Shown: positions 19,768-31,498 of the stretch, one piece after another | How positions within the stretch are numbered: position 1 is the first letter of the stretch | Layout of the letters: the number at the start of each line of letters is the position of its first letter | Assembly (NCBI RefSeq): GCF_003386095.1 | Contig: NZ_QREG01000017.1 | Coordinates: 62,001 to 126,000 of the forward strand | Direction: 5' to 3' | DNA from: Marinoscillum furvescens DSM 4134 | Lineage (GTDB): Bacteria; Bacteroidota; Bacteroidia; Cytophagales; Cyclobacteriaceae | DNA length: 64,000 bases | Program-made: the position numbers and the translations under genes | The notes under the pieces: model-generated | What the model saw: the letters and a program-made list of their open reading frames with translations, nothing else | What the model was told of the DNA's origin: nothing | Databases searched by the model: none

Positions 19768-21630
19768 TTAGTTTTCGCTACCAGAGGTAGTGTAAGTGTC
19801 ATTGTCCTGGTTTATATCAGCAATTCTGCCTTCTGGATTGAGGGTGATTTTTGATATTTCAGACAGAGGTATTTCTACTTCCAGTTGATACTCAGGATGC
19901 GTCCATGGCCAGTCATTAGCCGTAATCCAGTTTGTCTGATTTGCAGGCTTTTCTCCTCTCATGATGGTGAGTGGGATGTGATAGGTGACTTTGCTGCCAT
20001 CTTTTTTCTCGATCACCACATCCTGAGGCATTGGCATTTGACCTATTCTTTCCAGACTCACGAGTGTTTTTGACCCGTTTTTCACTACATCAGTTATTCC
20101 ATAGTCTATTGTAGCAGTGGTGTTTACCCAATACTCGTAGTACCAGTCTAGCTCCAGCCCTGATTGCTTCTCCATTACACGGATAAAGTCGTTTAGGTCA
20201 GGGTGTTTAAATTTCCATTGGTTGTAATAAGCTCTGAGTCCTTTATCTCTGTTTTCCACACCTATAATGTGTGCCAGCTGTTCCAGAGAAATTGCTCCTT
20301 TGGTGTAGGAGCCAATGGAGTAGGCTTTGTTTAGTGTGAAATGATCTGCATGGGTGCTTAGAGGCTCTTCCAAACCTGTTTTGGCCCAGCTCTTGTAGCT
20401 TTTGTACATGCTGCTAGTAGGAAGGTCTTGCTTCTTTTTCCAAACATGGTCTTCTGTATAAGCAGAGGCAAAGGAAGTGAATCCCTCATCCATCCAGGGG
20501 AAGTAGCTTTCGTTGGTGGCAAGCATGCCCTGATACCAGCTATGCAATGCCTCGTGTATGGTAACCCCAACTAAAGATTTGAGCGATCTGACACCACTCA
20601 ATTTTTTATTGGCAATTAGTGTAGCCATAGGGTATTCCATGCCGCCATCTCCTCCTTGTATTACAGCATACTCCTTCCATCCGTATTTCCCATAGTTGGC
20701 TTCTATAAATTCGAAAGCTTTGACCGTATAAGCCGGGAGTTGCTCCCAGGTGTCGTTGGTTTCAGGTCCGGGAATGTAGAAAAACCGAAGGAGTGGACCG
20801 TCTGGAACCTGTGCGGTAAGTTGCTTATAATCAGGGTCCGCTGCCCATACAAAATCGTGTACATTGTTGGCTACAAAGTTCCATGTGAGTGTTTTGCCCT
20901 TACGCTTAACCTTTGTGCCTTCATCTTCATAGCCATACCCAATTTCGTTGGCGTTTTGCAATATGCCGGTACCGGCAAGTACCCAATCTTTATCTATAGT
21001 AATTGAAACGTCAAAGTTGCCCCATGGAGCATAAAACTCTCGTCCAACATAAGGAGGTGTGTGCCAGCCCATTTCATCATATTCAGCCATTTTAGGAAAC
21101 CACTGAGCCATGCTGTAGTCTACACCGCCCAGGTTGTGTCGTCCGCTACGTCTAATTTGCAGTGGCACCTGACCTTCAAACTCCATAGCAAGTGTGGCAG
21201 ACTCCCCGGGGAGGATGGGCGTGGCTAACTGCACTTCCAAAACGGTTTCTGATAATTCGTAGTTGAGAGGCTTCCCGTCTTGAAGCAATGAAGTAGCTCT
21301 GAGGTAACCAATTTCGTCTTCTTTCAGCGCAGCAATGCGATCGCCCACTCGTTTGTCAGGATCGTCTATGGTACGGCTCCGTACGTCCATCATGCTATTG
21401 GGTTGAAATGCATTGAAATACATGTGATAATATACGCTGTAGAGCGTATCGGGTGAGTTGTTGGTGTATACCAGTCGCTCACTGCCCGTGTATTGGTGCT
21501 TTTTTACATCAAAATCGATTGCAATTTTATAGTCGACTTTTTGTTGCCAATAGCCTTGAGCTATTGAATTGTTGAGGAATATGAAAATAAAGGGTAAGAT
21601 CAGTGTGATCTTCTTAAAATGTTGTTTCAT
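19768..21630 (-). CDS. M1-family zinc metallopeptidase, exported
   Basis: Gluzincin aminopeptidase-type enzyme of 620 residues. The signal peptide ends at about NNSIAQ, so it is periplasmic or outer-membrane associated. Seen: the exopeptidase-type motif GGMEYP at about 329-334, and the zinc site HEALH (His359, Glu360, His363) with Glu382 in DEGFT, 19 residues after the second His, as the family requires. An N-terminal beta domain precedes the catalytic part, and the C-terminus is beta-rich. The likely role is trimming peptides taken up or produced outside the cell. It ends at the shared terminator. Confidence 0.94.
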   Translation of the reverse strand: MKQHFKKITLILPFIFIFLNNSIAQGYWQQKVDYKIAIDFDVKKHQYTGSERLVYTNNSPDTLYSVYYHMYFNAFQPNSMMDVRSRTIDDPDKRVGDRIAALKEDEIGYLRATSLLQDGKPLNYELSETVLEVQLATPILPGESATLAMEFEGQVPLQIRRSGRHNLGGVDYSMAQWFPKMAEYDEMGWHTPPYVGREFYAPWGNFDVSITIDKDWVLAGTGILQNANEIGYGYEDEGTKVKRKGKTLTWNFVANNVHDFVWAADPDYKQLTAQVPDGPLLRFFYIPGPETNDTWEQLPAYTVKAFEFIEANYGKYGWKEYAVIQGGDGGMEYPMATLIANKKLSGVRSLKSLVGVTIHEALHSWYQGMLATNESYFPWMDEGFTSFASAYTEDHVWKKKQDLPTSSMYKSYKSWAKTGLEEPLSTHADHFTLNKAYSIGSYTKGAISLEQLAHIIGVENRDKGLRAYYNQWKFKHPDLNDFIRVMEKQSGLELDWYYEYWVNTTATIDYGITDVVKNGSKTLVSLERIGQMPMPQDVVIEKKDGSKVTYHIPLTIMRGEKPANQTNWITANDWPWTHPEYQLEVEIPLSEISKITLNPEGRIADINQDNDTYTTSGSEN

Positions 21631-21701
21631 GTGGATAACTTTTATGCAAACATTTCAATTAAATGTTTATTTTAATGATATAAATGTAACGGCTGAAAGA
21701 A

Positions 21702-23887
<2,186 letters not shown>

Positions 23888-23941
23888 TCATGGGGTGGCT
23901 CGTAATGGCCCAAAATTGGCGGGAAAATGCGTTGTGAATTT

Positions 23942-24316
23942 TTAGTAAGTTCCTGCGCTGAGCATAACCAGCGTGCAGCCATAAACAGTCTCGATTCCTG
24001 CGTTTTTTGCTTTTTCTACCAGGTCAGGGTTTTCGGTGCCGGGGTTGAAAATGATGCGATCAGGGCTGAGACTCAGGATATAGTCTTCCCATTGCTTTTG
24101 ATGTGAAGGGTTGATGTAAAGGGTAATGGTGTGCACCTCTGGTATTTCGGGGTGGTTTTTAAGATTGAGAATGGGTTCTCCCAGGACTTCTCCTTTTTTG
24201 ATGCTCACCGGTATAAAGGAGTGGTCGTGAGCAGCCAGTCGCTCAGCTGCGAGGTAAGCATACCTGGAAGGATTGTTGGTGGCTCCGATGATTACGGTTT
24301 TTTTGTTGTTGTGCAT
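23942..24316 (-). CDS. CoA-binding (Rossmann) domain protein, YccU type
   Basis: Single-domain protein of 124 residues similar to the CoA-binding domain of succinyl-CoA synthetase alpha. Seen: the nucleotide loop VIIGATNNPSRYAYLAAERL near the N-terminus and the C-terminal FNPGTENPDLVEKAKNAGI and GCTLVML. The family binds CoA or related nucleotides, and its biological role is not established. It starts two bases after the stop of the MORN-repeat gene, so it is the last gene of the kynA-MORN-CoA-binding run. Confidence 0.9.
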   Translation of the reverse strand: MHNNKKTVIIGATNNPSRYAYLAAERLAAHDHSFIPVSIKKGEVLGEPILNLKNHPEIPEVHTITLYINPSHQKQWEDYILSLSPDRIIFNPGTENPDLVEKAKNAGIETVYGCTLVMLSAGTY

Positions 24317-24318
24317 GT

Positions 24319-26124
24319 TTAGAAACTAGTGGTTCTACGTTTTGGTCCTGCAAATCCGATGTTTAGTGTAAACACAACTGGTAAATAAAAGGCATCTTGA
24401 TTTAGTTCACCGAAAGGGTCATTTGTTGACTTAGAATTGTTAGAAAATAGTCTTTTGCCCACAGCAAAGCCAAAATTAAAGTCTACGGTAAGTCCAGAGT
24501 CTTCTACACGCTGCATCCAGCGATCACCGATGAATAGTCCATAAGCAAATCGCATTTCATCTGCTTGGGCAGGTGAGGGGCTCGGAGATAAAGCAGTAGC
24601 TTCATGGTACAAGTAGCCTCCCTGAATTTGGTGACCGAAGTAGAACATGCCCAGGTTGGTGTCACGATGGTAAAACTTTTGGCGTAAAGCCAGGTCTGCA
24701 CCCACAGAGGTAACATCCGTATTGCTGCTTGATGCAAACATGGGTTTTTTATGTAGGGTAATTTGTGCTTCGTAACCCTGCCGTTCCTGGATATAATACT
24801 CAAAGGCAATGGGGATCTGGCCAATCACCGACCATACAGGATTGGTACCAATAATAAAGCCTGTGTATTCATTGATACGTGGGTTGAAATACCTGAGCCT
24901 TTTGTTTCTGTAACGGTATTCAGGTTTTTCGTTATTTCTTTTTTCACTTTTGAGCTTTAAGGACTGGCTGGTGCGAAAGATTGGTTTGTCCTCCTCGTAG
25001 ACGGGTTTGTAAGTTCCGGCTACCGAGCCATCTGGCTCATACAATGTCCATTCACCTACGCGTTTGTTGTCTTCTATTGTACCGGTCATCTTTAGAGATC
25101 CATCGGGGTAAAACCCCGAGTAGTGACCTGTACCGTTTTCAAATTTTGCGGTTCCGTCTTCTACACCTTCTTCATTGAAATATGTCCATCGACCATGCTT
25201 TTTGCCTGCTTTCATTGGGCCTGTAGCTTTCTTTTTGCCGCTAGCATAGTATTCGGTGTGCGTACCGGTGCCTAGATTCAGGTTGGCTTCTCCTTTTACC
25301 TCACCAGTAGGGTAATACAGCTTCCAGAATCCATTCTTATGATCTTCGAGCATTGGACCCTGGCTGCTTAGTGAGCCATCATCATAGTAGTATTTCCATA
25401 CTCCGGATTTGTCTCCATGGCTGTATTCTCCCTGGCCTGCCAGCTGACCGTTTTCGTGATAATAGGTCCATTTTCCATCCTTTAAGCCATCCCGATAGAC
25501 GCCTTCAGCTTCTATAGCACCGGACTCATGGTAGTAGGTCCACTGGTCTACACTTTTACCTTCTTGTATAAAACCTTCTATTTTGAGTTTACCATTTGGA
25601 TAAAACTCTTTGTAAAGTCCTTTGTCGGCTGTAAAATAGGCTTGTGCTTTTAACGAACCTTCCTCATAAAAATAGTTCCAGATGCCTTCTTTCTTGCCTT
25701 GAAAATACATGCCAATGCTTTTCTCCTGTCCACTCTCAAAATAGTAAGTCCACTGGCCATGTGGAATGTCAGACTGGTAGGATCCTTTGGCTTTAGGGTT
25801 GCCATTCTCGAAGTAGTATTCCCAGGATTTATGCTTTTTATTGTTTGAGAAATAGCCTTTAGTGCTGATTTTCCCGTTTTCGTAATAATATACCCAGAGA
25901 CTGTCCGAAGCTCCCAGGTGGTAATAGCCCGTTACAGACAGGGATCCATTGCTGTACATCGCCTGATACAAGCCATGCAGTGTAGAGTCTGCTTTCAGTA
26001 CAGAAATAATTTCTTTGATGTGTGTTTTACCCTCGTCGTAGTAGGTTTTTAGCAGTACTGTATCCTGCGCATGAGCTGCAGGAGTTGCGAGTGCAAATAA
26101 TACTATGGTCCACCACTTAGACAT
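24319..26124 (-). CDS. Exported MORN-repeat protein with C-terminal barrel-like domain
   Basis: 601 residues with a signal peptide ending AAHAQ. Residues about 60-375 are some 13 consecutive MORN_2/YwqK-type repeats, each of about 23 residues with the pattern G-x-W-x-Y-Y-x-x-(D/E/S)-G-x-(L/I), forming a flat beta-sheet rod. Residues about 395-601 are beta-rich with NPVWSVIGQIPIAFEYY and a final QDAFYLPVVFTLNIGFAG, like a small outer-membrane barrel. It is probably surface- or periplasm-located; the function is unknown. It lies between kynA (eight bases) and the CoA-binding gene (two bases). Confidence 0.85.
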   Translation of the reverse strand: MSKWWTIVLFALATPAAHAQDTVLLKTYYDEGKTHIKEIISVLKADSTLHGLYQAMYSNGSLSVTGYYHLGASDSLWVYYYENGKISTKGYFSNNKKHKSWEYYFENGNPKAKGSYQSDIPHGQWTYYFESGQEKSIGMYFQGKKEGIWNYFYEEGSLKAQAYFTADKGLYKEFYPNGKLKIEGFIQEGKSVDQWTYYHESGAIEAEGVYRDGLKDGKWTYYHENGQLAGQGEYSHGDKSGVWKYYYDDGSLSSQGPMLEDHKNGFWKLYYPTGEVKGEANLNLGTGTHTEYYASGKKKATGPMKAGKKHGRWTYFNEEGVEDGTAKFENGTGHYSGFYPDGSLKMTGTIEDNKRVGEWTLYEPDGSVAGTYKPVYEEDKPIFRTSQSLKLKSEKRNNEKPEYRYRNKRLRYFNPRINEYTGFIIGTNPVWSVIGQIPIAFEYYIQERQGYEAQITLHKKPMFASSSNTDVTSVGADLALRQKFYHRDTNLGMFYFGHQIQGGYLYHEATALSPSPSPAQADEMRFAYGLFIGDRWMQRVEDSGLTVDFNFGFAVGKRLFSNNSKSTNDPFGELNQDAFYLPVVFTLNIGFAGPKRRTTSF

Positions 26125-26132
26125 GCTTAGGT

Positions 26133-27077
26133 TTAATCCAGGTGCTCTCGAGCACCCCAGTTAGCAAGTTCTTCTTCAGACCACAGCTCGGGATAAAAAA
26201 CGATCTGCTGCCTTCTGGGAGGAAGGTACTTTTGCCAGTTGGTGCCACCTGTAGCCTTGATCATAGCCGGGTCTTTTTGTAAATACCGTACAGCAGATTT
26301 GTAGTGCATTAGAGGCCACTCTACGTTGGCTTTATGGTCCAATTTCCTCAGGGCTTCAATTATTTCCTGATCGCCTTCAAAGTTTGTCAAATACAATTGA
26401 CGAAGGTTTGAACTTTTGACGTTTTTAGCTCTTGCTAAAAAGTCCTCCGTGTACTTCTTTTCAAATTGCTTTAACGTCAGCGTTTTCTTGCCTGTAGCAA
26501 GCTCAGTTGCTCCTTTTTTCCAGTACAAGTGCTCATACACTTCTTCCAGACTGTCTGTTGCTGATGCTTCTTTTCTGTAGTTTGCATCGGCTAGCAGGTG
26601 AAAATCAGTAGCCCCGATTTCTATTTGTCTAAACTGCCCCGATTGGAAACCTGAAGCAGGTAGCAGTGACATGCGGAAGTTGAGAAACTGCTCATGGTCC
26701 ATACCTTCTATCATCACATCAAAGGAATCCACCAGGTGCTCAAAATAGCGGTTGATTCGTTTTATACGTTTTAGAAAAGTAGCTCGATCGGGAGCTTCTT
26801 CGGCAAGTATGAGCTGATTTTGCTCATTTAGGATAAGCTTGAAATATAATTCGGTAATCTGATGGTAAAGAATGAAAATTTCTTCGTCAGGAAAGTGCGT
26901 GCGAGGCGTTTGGAGACTGAGCAGCGTATCTAATCGGATGTAATTCCAATACGTTAAATAATCAGCGTGTAACAGTCCATCAAGGTAGGCCGATAAATCC
27001 TGGCCCATTGCATCAAATTTCTCTTCCAGCTTTTCTAGTTGTGCCAGAACATCCTCACTAAAGTGCTTGTTTCCCAT
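26133..27077 (-). CDS. kynA: Tryptophan 2,3-dioxygenase
   Basis: Heme dioxygenase opening the indole ring of tryptophan to N-formylkynurenine, the first step of the kynurenine pathway. 314 residues, all helical. Seen: LHADYLTYWNYIRLDTLL and FILYHQITELYFKLIL in the N-terminal substrate region, the heme-ligand segment VEWPLMHYKSAVRYL (His258 by alignment with animal TDO), and ATGGTNWQKYL, the flexible GTGGS-like loop over the active site. It is divergent from a glutaryl-CoA-dehydrogenase-like gene 61 bases away, consistent with tryptophan breakdown. It is the first gene of a three-gene run. Confidence 0.93.
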   Translation of the reverse strand: MGNKHFSEDVLAQLEKLEEKFDAMGQDLSAYLDGLLHADYLTYWNYIRLDTLLSLQTPRTHFPDEEIFILYHQITELYFKLILNEQNQLILAEEAPDRATFLKRIKRINRYFEHLVDSFDVMIEGMDHEQFLNFRMSLLPASGFQSGQFRQIEIGATDFHLLADANYRKEASATDSLEEVYEHLYWKKGATELATGKKTLTLKQFEKKYTEDFLARAKNVKSSNLRQLYLTNFEGDQEIIEALRKLDHKANVEWPLMHYKSAVRYLQKDPAMIKATGGTNWQKYLPPRRQQIVFYPELWSEEELANWGAREHLD

Positions 27078-27098
27078 TCGTTACTTCTCTTTGTGTTG

Positions 27099-27106
27099 TA
27101 AATTTG
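27099..27106 (+). promoter_or_regulatory. -7 promoter box for the acyl-CoA dehydrogenase gene
   Basis: TAAATTTG matches TAnnTTTG exactly, 32 bases before the ATG at 27139 and inside the 61-base divergent gap. It supports that ATG over an upstream in-frame start at 27067, which would precede the transcript. Confidence 0.5.
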
Positions 27107-27138
27107 ATCCAATTAAACTGATTAACCAAAACAACTCT

Positions 27139-28362
27139 ATGTCAACTGACACATTAACCCAAAATGGTCAGGCAGCAAAAAGGAGTTTTACAGATGATTT
27201 TGAGTCTCCGGACTTTTATCAGCTGGATGACTTGCTGACTGACGAACATAAACTCATCAGGTCTTCGATTCGAGATTTTGTAAAAAAAGAAATCACCCCC
27301 TACATCGAAGATTGGGCCGAGAACAATCAATTTCCTGCTGATATTGTATCCAAGTTTGGAGAGATTGGTGCCTTCGGGCCAACGGTACCCGTGGACTATG
27401 GTGGAGGTGGGCTTGATTACACCTCTTATGGACTAATCATGCAGGAAATAGAGCGGGGAGATTCAGGCATGCGTTCTACTGCCTCCGTGCAAGGGTCCCT
27501 GGTGATGTATCCCATCTATGCTTACGGCAGTGAAGAGCAACGTAAAAAATACCTTCCCAAGCTAGCTTCAGGAGAGATGCTAGGCTGCTTTGGGCTTACC
27601 GAACCCAACCATGGCTCAAACCCTGGAGGCATGGAGACACATATCAAAGACATGGGAGATCACTTCCTCTTAAATGGTGCGAAAATGTGGATTTCCAATG
27701 CACCCAAAGCTGATATTGCTGTGGTTTGGGCCAAGAATCAAGATGGCAGGATCAAAGGACTTATAATAGAAAGGGGTATGGAGGGTTTTACTACTCCAGA
27801 GACACATGGCAAATGGTCGCTGAGGGCTTCGTGCACAGGAGAGCTCGTTTTTAGCGATGTAAAGGTGCCCAAAGAAAATGTGCTGCCTAACAAGGATGGA
27901 CTGGGAGCACCCCTGGGCTGTTTGGACAAAGCCAGGTATGGAATTGCATGGGGAGTGGTAGGTGCCGCTATGGATTGCTATGAATCTGCTAGAAAATATG
28001 CGTTAGAACGCGAGCAATTTGGGAAGCCAATTGCATCGTTTCAGCTTGTGCAGAAAAAGTTGGCCGAGATGCTAACCGAAATCACCAAAGCTCAGCTGGT
28101 AAACTGGAGGTTGGGCAAGCTAATGGATGAAGGTAAGGCCACCAGCGCACAGATATCTCTCGCCAAACGCAACAATGTAGAGATCGCACTCAATATTGCC
28201 CGTGAAGCTCGCCAAATTCATGGAGGGATGGGGATCACAGGAGAGTACCCCATGATGCGACATATGATGAACCTCGAATCTGTGGTGACCTATGAAGGTA
28301 CCCATGACATTCACCTGCTCATACTGGGGCACAAGATCACCGGCATTCCGGCATTTGGGTAA
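27139..28362 (+). CDS. Acyl-CoA dehydrogenase, glutaryl-CoA dehydrogenase type
   Basis: FAD enzyme of 407 residues that in this subfamily oxidises and decarboxylates glutaryl-CoA to crotonyl-CoA in lysine and tryptophan breakdown. The assignment rests on many segments shared with animal GCDH: LGCFGLTEPNHGSNPGGMET, LRASCTGELVFSDVKVP, ARYGIAWGVVGA and VTYEGTHDIH, where Glu386 is the catalytic base. The divergent neighbour is tryptophan dioxygenase, which fits the pathway. ATG 27139 is preferred because the promoter box lies just upstream. A different short-chain acyl-CoA substrate is possible. Confidence 0.93.
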   Translation: MSTDTLTQNGQAAKRSFTDDFESPDFYQLDDLLTDEHKLIRSSIRDFVKKEITPYIEDWAENNQFPADIVSKFGEIGAFGPTVPVDYGGGGLDYTSYGLIMQEIERGDSGMRSTASVQGSLVMYPIYAYGSEEQRKKYLPKLASGEMLGCFGLTEPNHGSNPGGMETHIKDMGDHFLLNGAKMWISNAPKADIAVVWAKNQDGRIKGLIIERGMEGFTTPETHGKWSLRASCTGELVFSDVKVPKENVLPNKDGLGAPLGCLDKARYGIAWGVVGAAMDCYESARKYALEREQFGKPIASFQLVQKKLAEMLTEITKAQLVNWRLGKLMDEGKATSAQISLAKRNNVEIALNIAREARQIHGGMGITGEYPMMRHMMNLESVVTYEGTHDIHLLILGHKITGIPAFG

Positions 28363-28371
28363 TACTTTTTT

Positions 28372-28435
28372 AAAGCTAGAATCGCCTCCAAACGCCGTTG
28401 GTATAAAATCGGCTGGGTGTTTCTAGCTTTATTTT
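28372..28435 (+). terminator. Possible terminator after the acyl-CoA dehydrogenase gene
   Basis: AAAGCTAGAA at 28372-28381 pairs perfectly with TTCTAGCTTT at 28421-28430, followed by ATTTTT. The 39-base loop is long, so this could also be a leader structure of the amidohydrolase gene that begins 50 bases later. Confidence 0.5.
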
Positions 28436-28484
28436 TACCTATGTCAGATAATTAGAATAGTCTAAAAACAAACTACTACTTAAT

Positions 28485-31400
28485 ATGAATAAACTACTAC
28501 TAGCGATGCTGATGGTGGTAGCTCATTTTTCCTATGCTCAGGAGACTTTTCCTGTAAATGGAGTGAAAGATGAGCGGCCTGGAAGGTTCGCACTCACCAA
28601 TGCCACAATTTTTGTGGACTATCAAACAACTCTTGAAAATGCCACTTTGCTCATCACAGATGGTAAAGTGGAACGTGTAGGGACGGATATTTCCGTGCCT
28701 TCAGGCTATACCATTGTGGATTTGTCTGGAAAATATATCTACCCGGCCATCGTGGAGCCATACACCAACTATGGCGTGCCGGCAGCTAGCAAAAAGAAAA
28801 ACGGAAATGGTCCGCAATATGAAAGTGAACGTAAAGGGCCTTATGGCTGGAATGATGCCATTCAGAGTACTTACCATGCGGTGAGTGAGTTTGCTCCTAA
28901 TGATGATAGTGCCGATGAGCTTCGAAAGTTGGGAGTTGGGACCGTAAACGCTTTCCGTGCAAACGGACTCATGAGAGGAACCTCAGTAGTGGCTACGCTT
29001 GCAGGTTTGCCAGCACAGGAAGTAGTTGTGAAAGAAAAGGGTGCTGTACATTTCTCTTTCCAAACTGGAACTAGCCAACAAGAATATCCCAATTCTATTA
29101 TGGGAAAAGTGGCTCTTTTACGACAGACCTACTATGATGCCAAATGGTATCAGAATCAGTCTGAGCAGGTAAACCTAAGCCTGCAAAGTTTTAATGATGC
29201 TCAAGACTTACCGCAGGTTTTTGAGGCGAATGGTGGAAAACTCAGAGTTTTACTTGCAGACAAAGTAGGGGATGAGTTTGGTGTTCAGTATATCATCAAA
29301 GGAAATGGTGACGAATATCAACGACTAAATGAAATCAAGAAGACAAATGCAAGGTTGATTTTGCCGTTAAATTTCCCTGCAGCTTATGACGTTTCAGATC
29401 CATTGGATGCACTGGATGTGTCACTAGCCGATATGAAACACTGGGAGTTAGCTCCGGCAAACCCATCTTTTCTGGCTAAAGCGGGTGTGGAATTTGCACT
29501 TACAATGGATGGCTTAAAAGATCGTTCGACATTTTGGAAGAATGTGCGTAAAGCTGTCTCCTATGGCCTTTCAGAAACTGATGCATTGAAGGCAATGACT
29601 CAAACACCTGCCAGTATGCTCAGAGTGGACAATCAGGTGGGTAGTTTGAAATCAGGTAAGTTGGCTAATTTCTTTGTGGCAGATAAATCCATTTTCGAAG
29701 AGGACGCCAGCATAGAGCAAACCTGGGTGCAAGGTGTACAACACGAATACAAAAAACCGCAACTTCCGGATTATGCGGGCAAATATGAGCTCAATGTAGG
29801 AGCACAGTCGTGGGTGATGGAAGTGTCAGGAAAACCGGGAAGCCAGTCAGCAAAGCTGGTAATCAATGATTCCACATCCGTGAAAGTAAAATCCAAGTTT
29901 ACAGATACGCAGGTGTCGTTTACCTATAAGCAGGAAGATGATGAATCTGAGACACGGTTGAGTGGATGGGTTACGGATGCAGGTTTTTCTGGAAATGGAA
30001 GTACGCCTTCCGATACCTGGATTAGCTGGAAAGCTGAGCGGGTGGGAGATCTGGATGAAAAAGAGTCTGAGGAAGCTAAAGAAGATGAAGAAGAGAAGCC
30101 TGAATTGGGAGATGTTATTTATCCTTTTGTGGCTTATGGCTGGAAAACTGCCCCACAGCAGGAAAACATACTCTTTAAAAATGCTACAGTGTGGACATTG
30201 GAAGATGACGGAAAACTAGAAAATGCGGATGTGCTCATCGAAAATGGGAAAATAGCTGCTGTAGGGACAGATCTAGAGACCAACGGTGCTAAAGTGATAG
30301 ATGCATCTGGAATGCACTTGACGCCAGGTATTATCGATGAACACTCTCACATCGCATTGTCGTCTGTAAATGAAGGGAGCCATGCCATCACCGCGGAGGT
30401 ACGTATGTATGATGCGGTAGATTCAGAAGATATAGACATGTACCGTCAGCTGGCGGGGGGAGTTACTGCGGCTCAGCTCCTTCATGGATCGGCTAACCCT
30501 GTAGGGGGACAGTCTGCACTGGTCAAATTCCGGTGGGGTGCTAGTCCTGAAAAATTGAAAATAGCAGGAGCTGATGGATTTATCAAATTTGCCCTAGGAG
30601 AGAATGTGAAGCAGTCCAACTGGGGTAGCGACTATCGTACCAGATTTCCTCAAACACGGATGGGTGTAGAGCAAGTTTATATGGACGGTTTTACTCGCGC
30701 AAAAGAATACGGGGAAGCAAAGGCGCGCTATGCTGCACTGAGTAAGAAGGTACAAGCCAAAACGGCGGCTCCACGTACCGACCTTCAAATGGAAACCTTA
30801 CTGGAAATCATCAATAAGGAGCGGTTCATTACCTGTCACTCCTATGTACAGTCGGAGATCAATATGCTCATGAAAGTGGCCGAAAAGTTTGATTTTCGGG
30901 TAAATACCTTCACTCATATACTGGAAGGCTACAAGGTGGCAGACAAGATGGCTGCTCATGGAGCCGGAGGATCCACATTTGCAGATTGGTGGGCTTACAA
31001 GTTTGAAGTGAAAGATGCCATCCCGTACAATGCCTCGCTCATGTCCATGGCAGGAGTGGTTTCGGCTATTAACTCCGATGATGGGGAAATGGCCCGAAGA
31101 CTTAATCAAGAAGCTGCCAAATCGATAAAATATGGTGGGATGAGTGAAGTAGAAGCACTAAAACTGGTGACACTCAACCCTGCGAAGCTTTTGCATCTAG
31201 ACGATCAAATGGGTAGCATCAAAGTAGGGAAGGATGCGGATGTGGTACTTTGGGACAACCACCCGCTATCTATTTATGCCCAGGCTGAGATGACACTCGT
31301 AGACGGTAAAGTGATGTTTAGCCGTGAGCGTGATGCAGAACTGCGCAAAGAGATTGCTGCGGAGCGTGCACGACTCATTGCTAAAATGATAGCAGCCAAA

Positions 31401-31487
31401 AACGGTGGTGCCAAGACACAAAAGCCGAAGAAAAAAGAAAAGCATTATTTCGAATGTGAAGACATTATTCACAGCCAAATCCACTAA
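28485..31487 (+). CDS. Exported protein with two tandem amidohydrolase-like domains, the first degenerate
   Basis: 1000 residues with signal peptide ending HFSYAQ. Residues about 30-420 form an amidohydrolase/imidazolonepropionase-like domain in which the usual HxH metal motif is replaced by EPYTNYG. Residues about 435-535 are beta-rich with an acidic Glu/Lys patch. Residues about 550-980 form a second amidohydrolase domain with an intact site: HSH (His620, His622) in GIIDEHSHIA, HSYVQ, FTHILEG and the Asp of NSDDGE. The role is probably extracytoplasmic hydrolysis of a cyclic amide or peptide-like substrate; the substrate is unknown. It is eleven bases upstream of a related gene and probably cotranscribed. 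Confidence 0.88.
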   Translation: MNKLLLAMLMVVAHFSYAQETFPVNGVKDERPGRFALTNATIFVDYQTTLENATLLITDGKVERVGTDISVPSGYTIVDLSGKYIYPAIVEPYTNYGVPAASKKKNGNGPQYESERKGPYGWNDAIQSTYHAVSEFAPNDDSADELRKLGVGTVNAFRANGLMRGTSVVATLAGLPAQEVVVKEKGAVHFSFQTGTSQQEYPNSIMGKVALLRQTYYDAKWYQNQSEQVNLSLQSFNDAQDLPQVFEANGGKLRVLLADKVGDEFGVQYIIKGNGDEYQRLNEIKKTNARLILPLNFPAAYDVSDPLDALDVSLADMKHWELAPANPSFLAKAGVEFALTMDGLKDRSTFWKNVRKAVSYGLSETDALKAMTQTPASMLRVDNQVGSLKSGKLANFFVADKSIFEEDASIEQTWVQGVQHEYKKPQLPDYAGKYELNVGAQSWVMEVSGKPGSQSAKLVINDSTSVKVKSKFTDTQVSFTYKQEDDESETRLSGWVTDAGFSGNGSTPSDTWISWKAERVGDLDEKESEEAKEDEEEKPELGDVIYPFVAYGWKTAPQQENILFKNATVWTLEDDGKLENADVLIENGKIAAVGTDLETNGAKVIDASGMHLTPGIIDEHSHIALSSVNEGSHAITAEVRMYDAVDSEDIDMYRQLAGGVTAAQLLHGSANPVGGQSALVKFRWGASPEKLKIAGADGFIKFALGENVKQSNWGSDYRTRFPQTRMGVEQVYMDGFTRAKEYGEAKARYAALSKKVQAKTAAPRTDLQMETLLEIINKERFITCHSYVQSEINMLMKVAEKFDFRVNTFTHILEGYKVADKMAAHGAGGSTFADWWAYKFEVKDAIPYNASLMSMAGVVSAINSDDGEMARRLNQEAAKSIKYGGMSEVEALKLVTLNPAKLLHLDDQMGSIKVGKDADVVLWDNHPLSIYAQAEMTLVDGKVMFSRERDAELRKEIAAERARLIAKMIAAKNGGAKTQKPKKKEKHYFECEDIIHSQIH

Positions 31488-31498
31488 CACACAGAAAG

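Noticed and set aside
30062-30110. Acidic Glu/Lys patch in the 1000-residue amidohydrolase as a frameshift or fusion scar
   Set aside because: The reading frame is continuous and the patch sits between domains, as an ordinary linker would.
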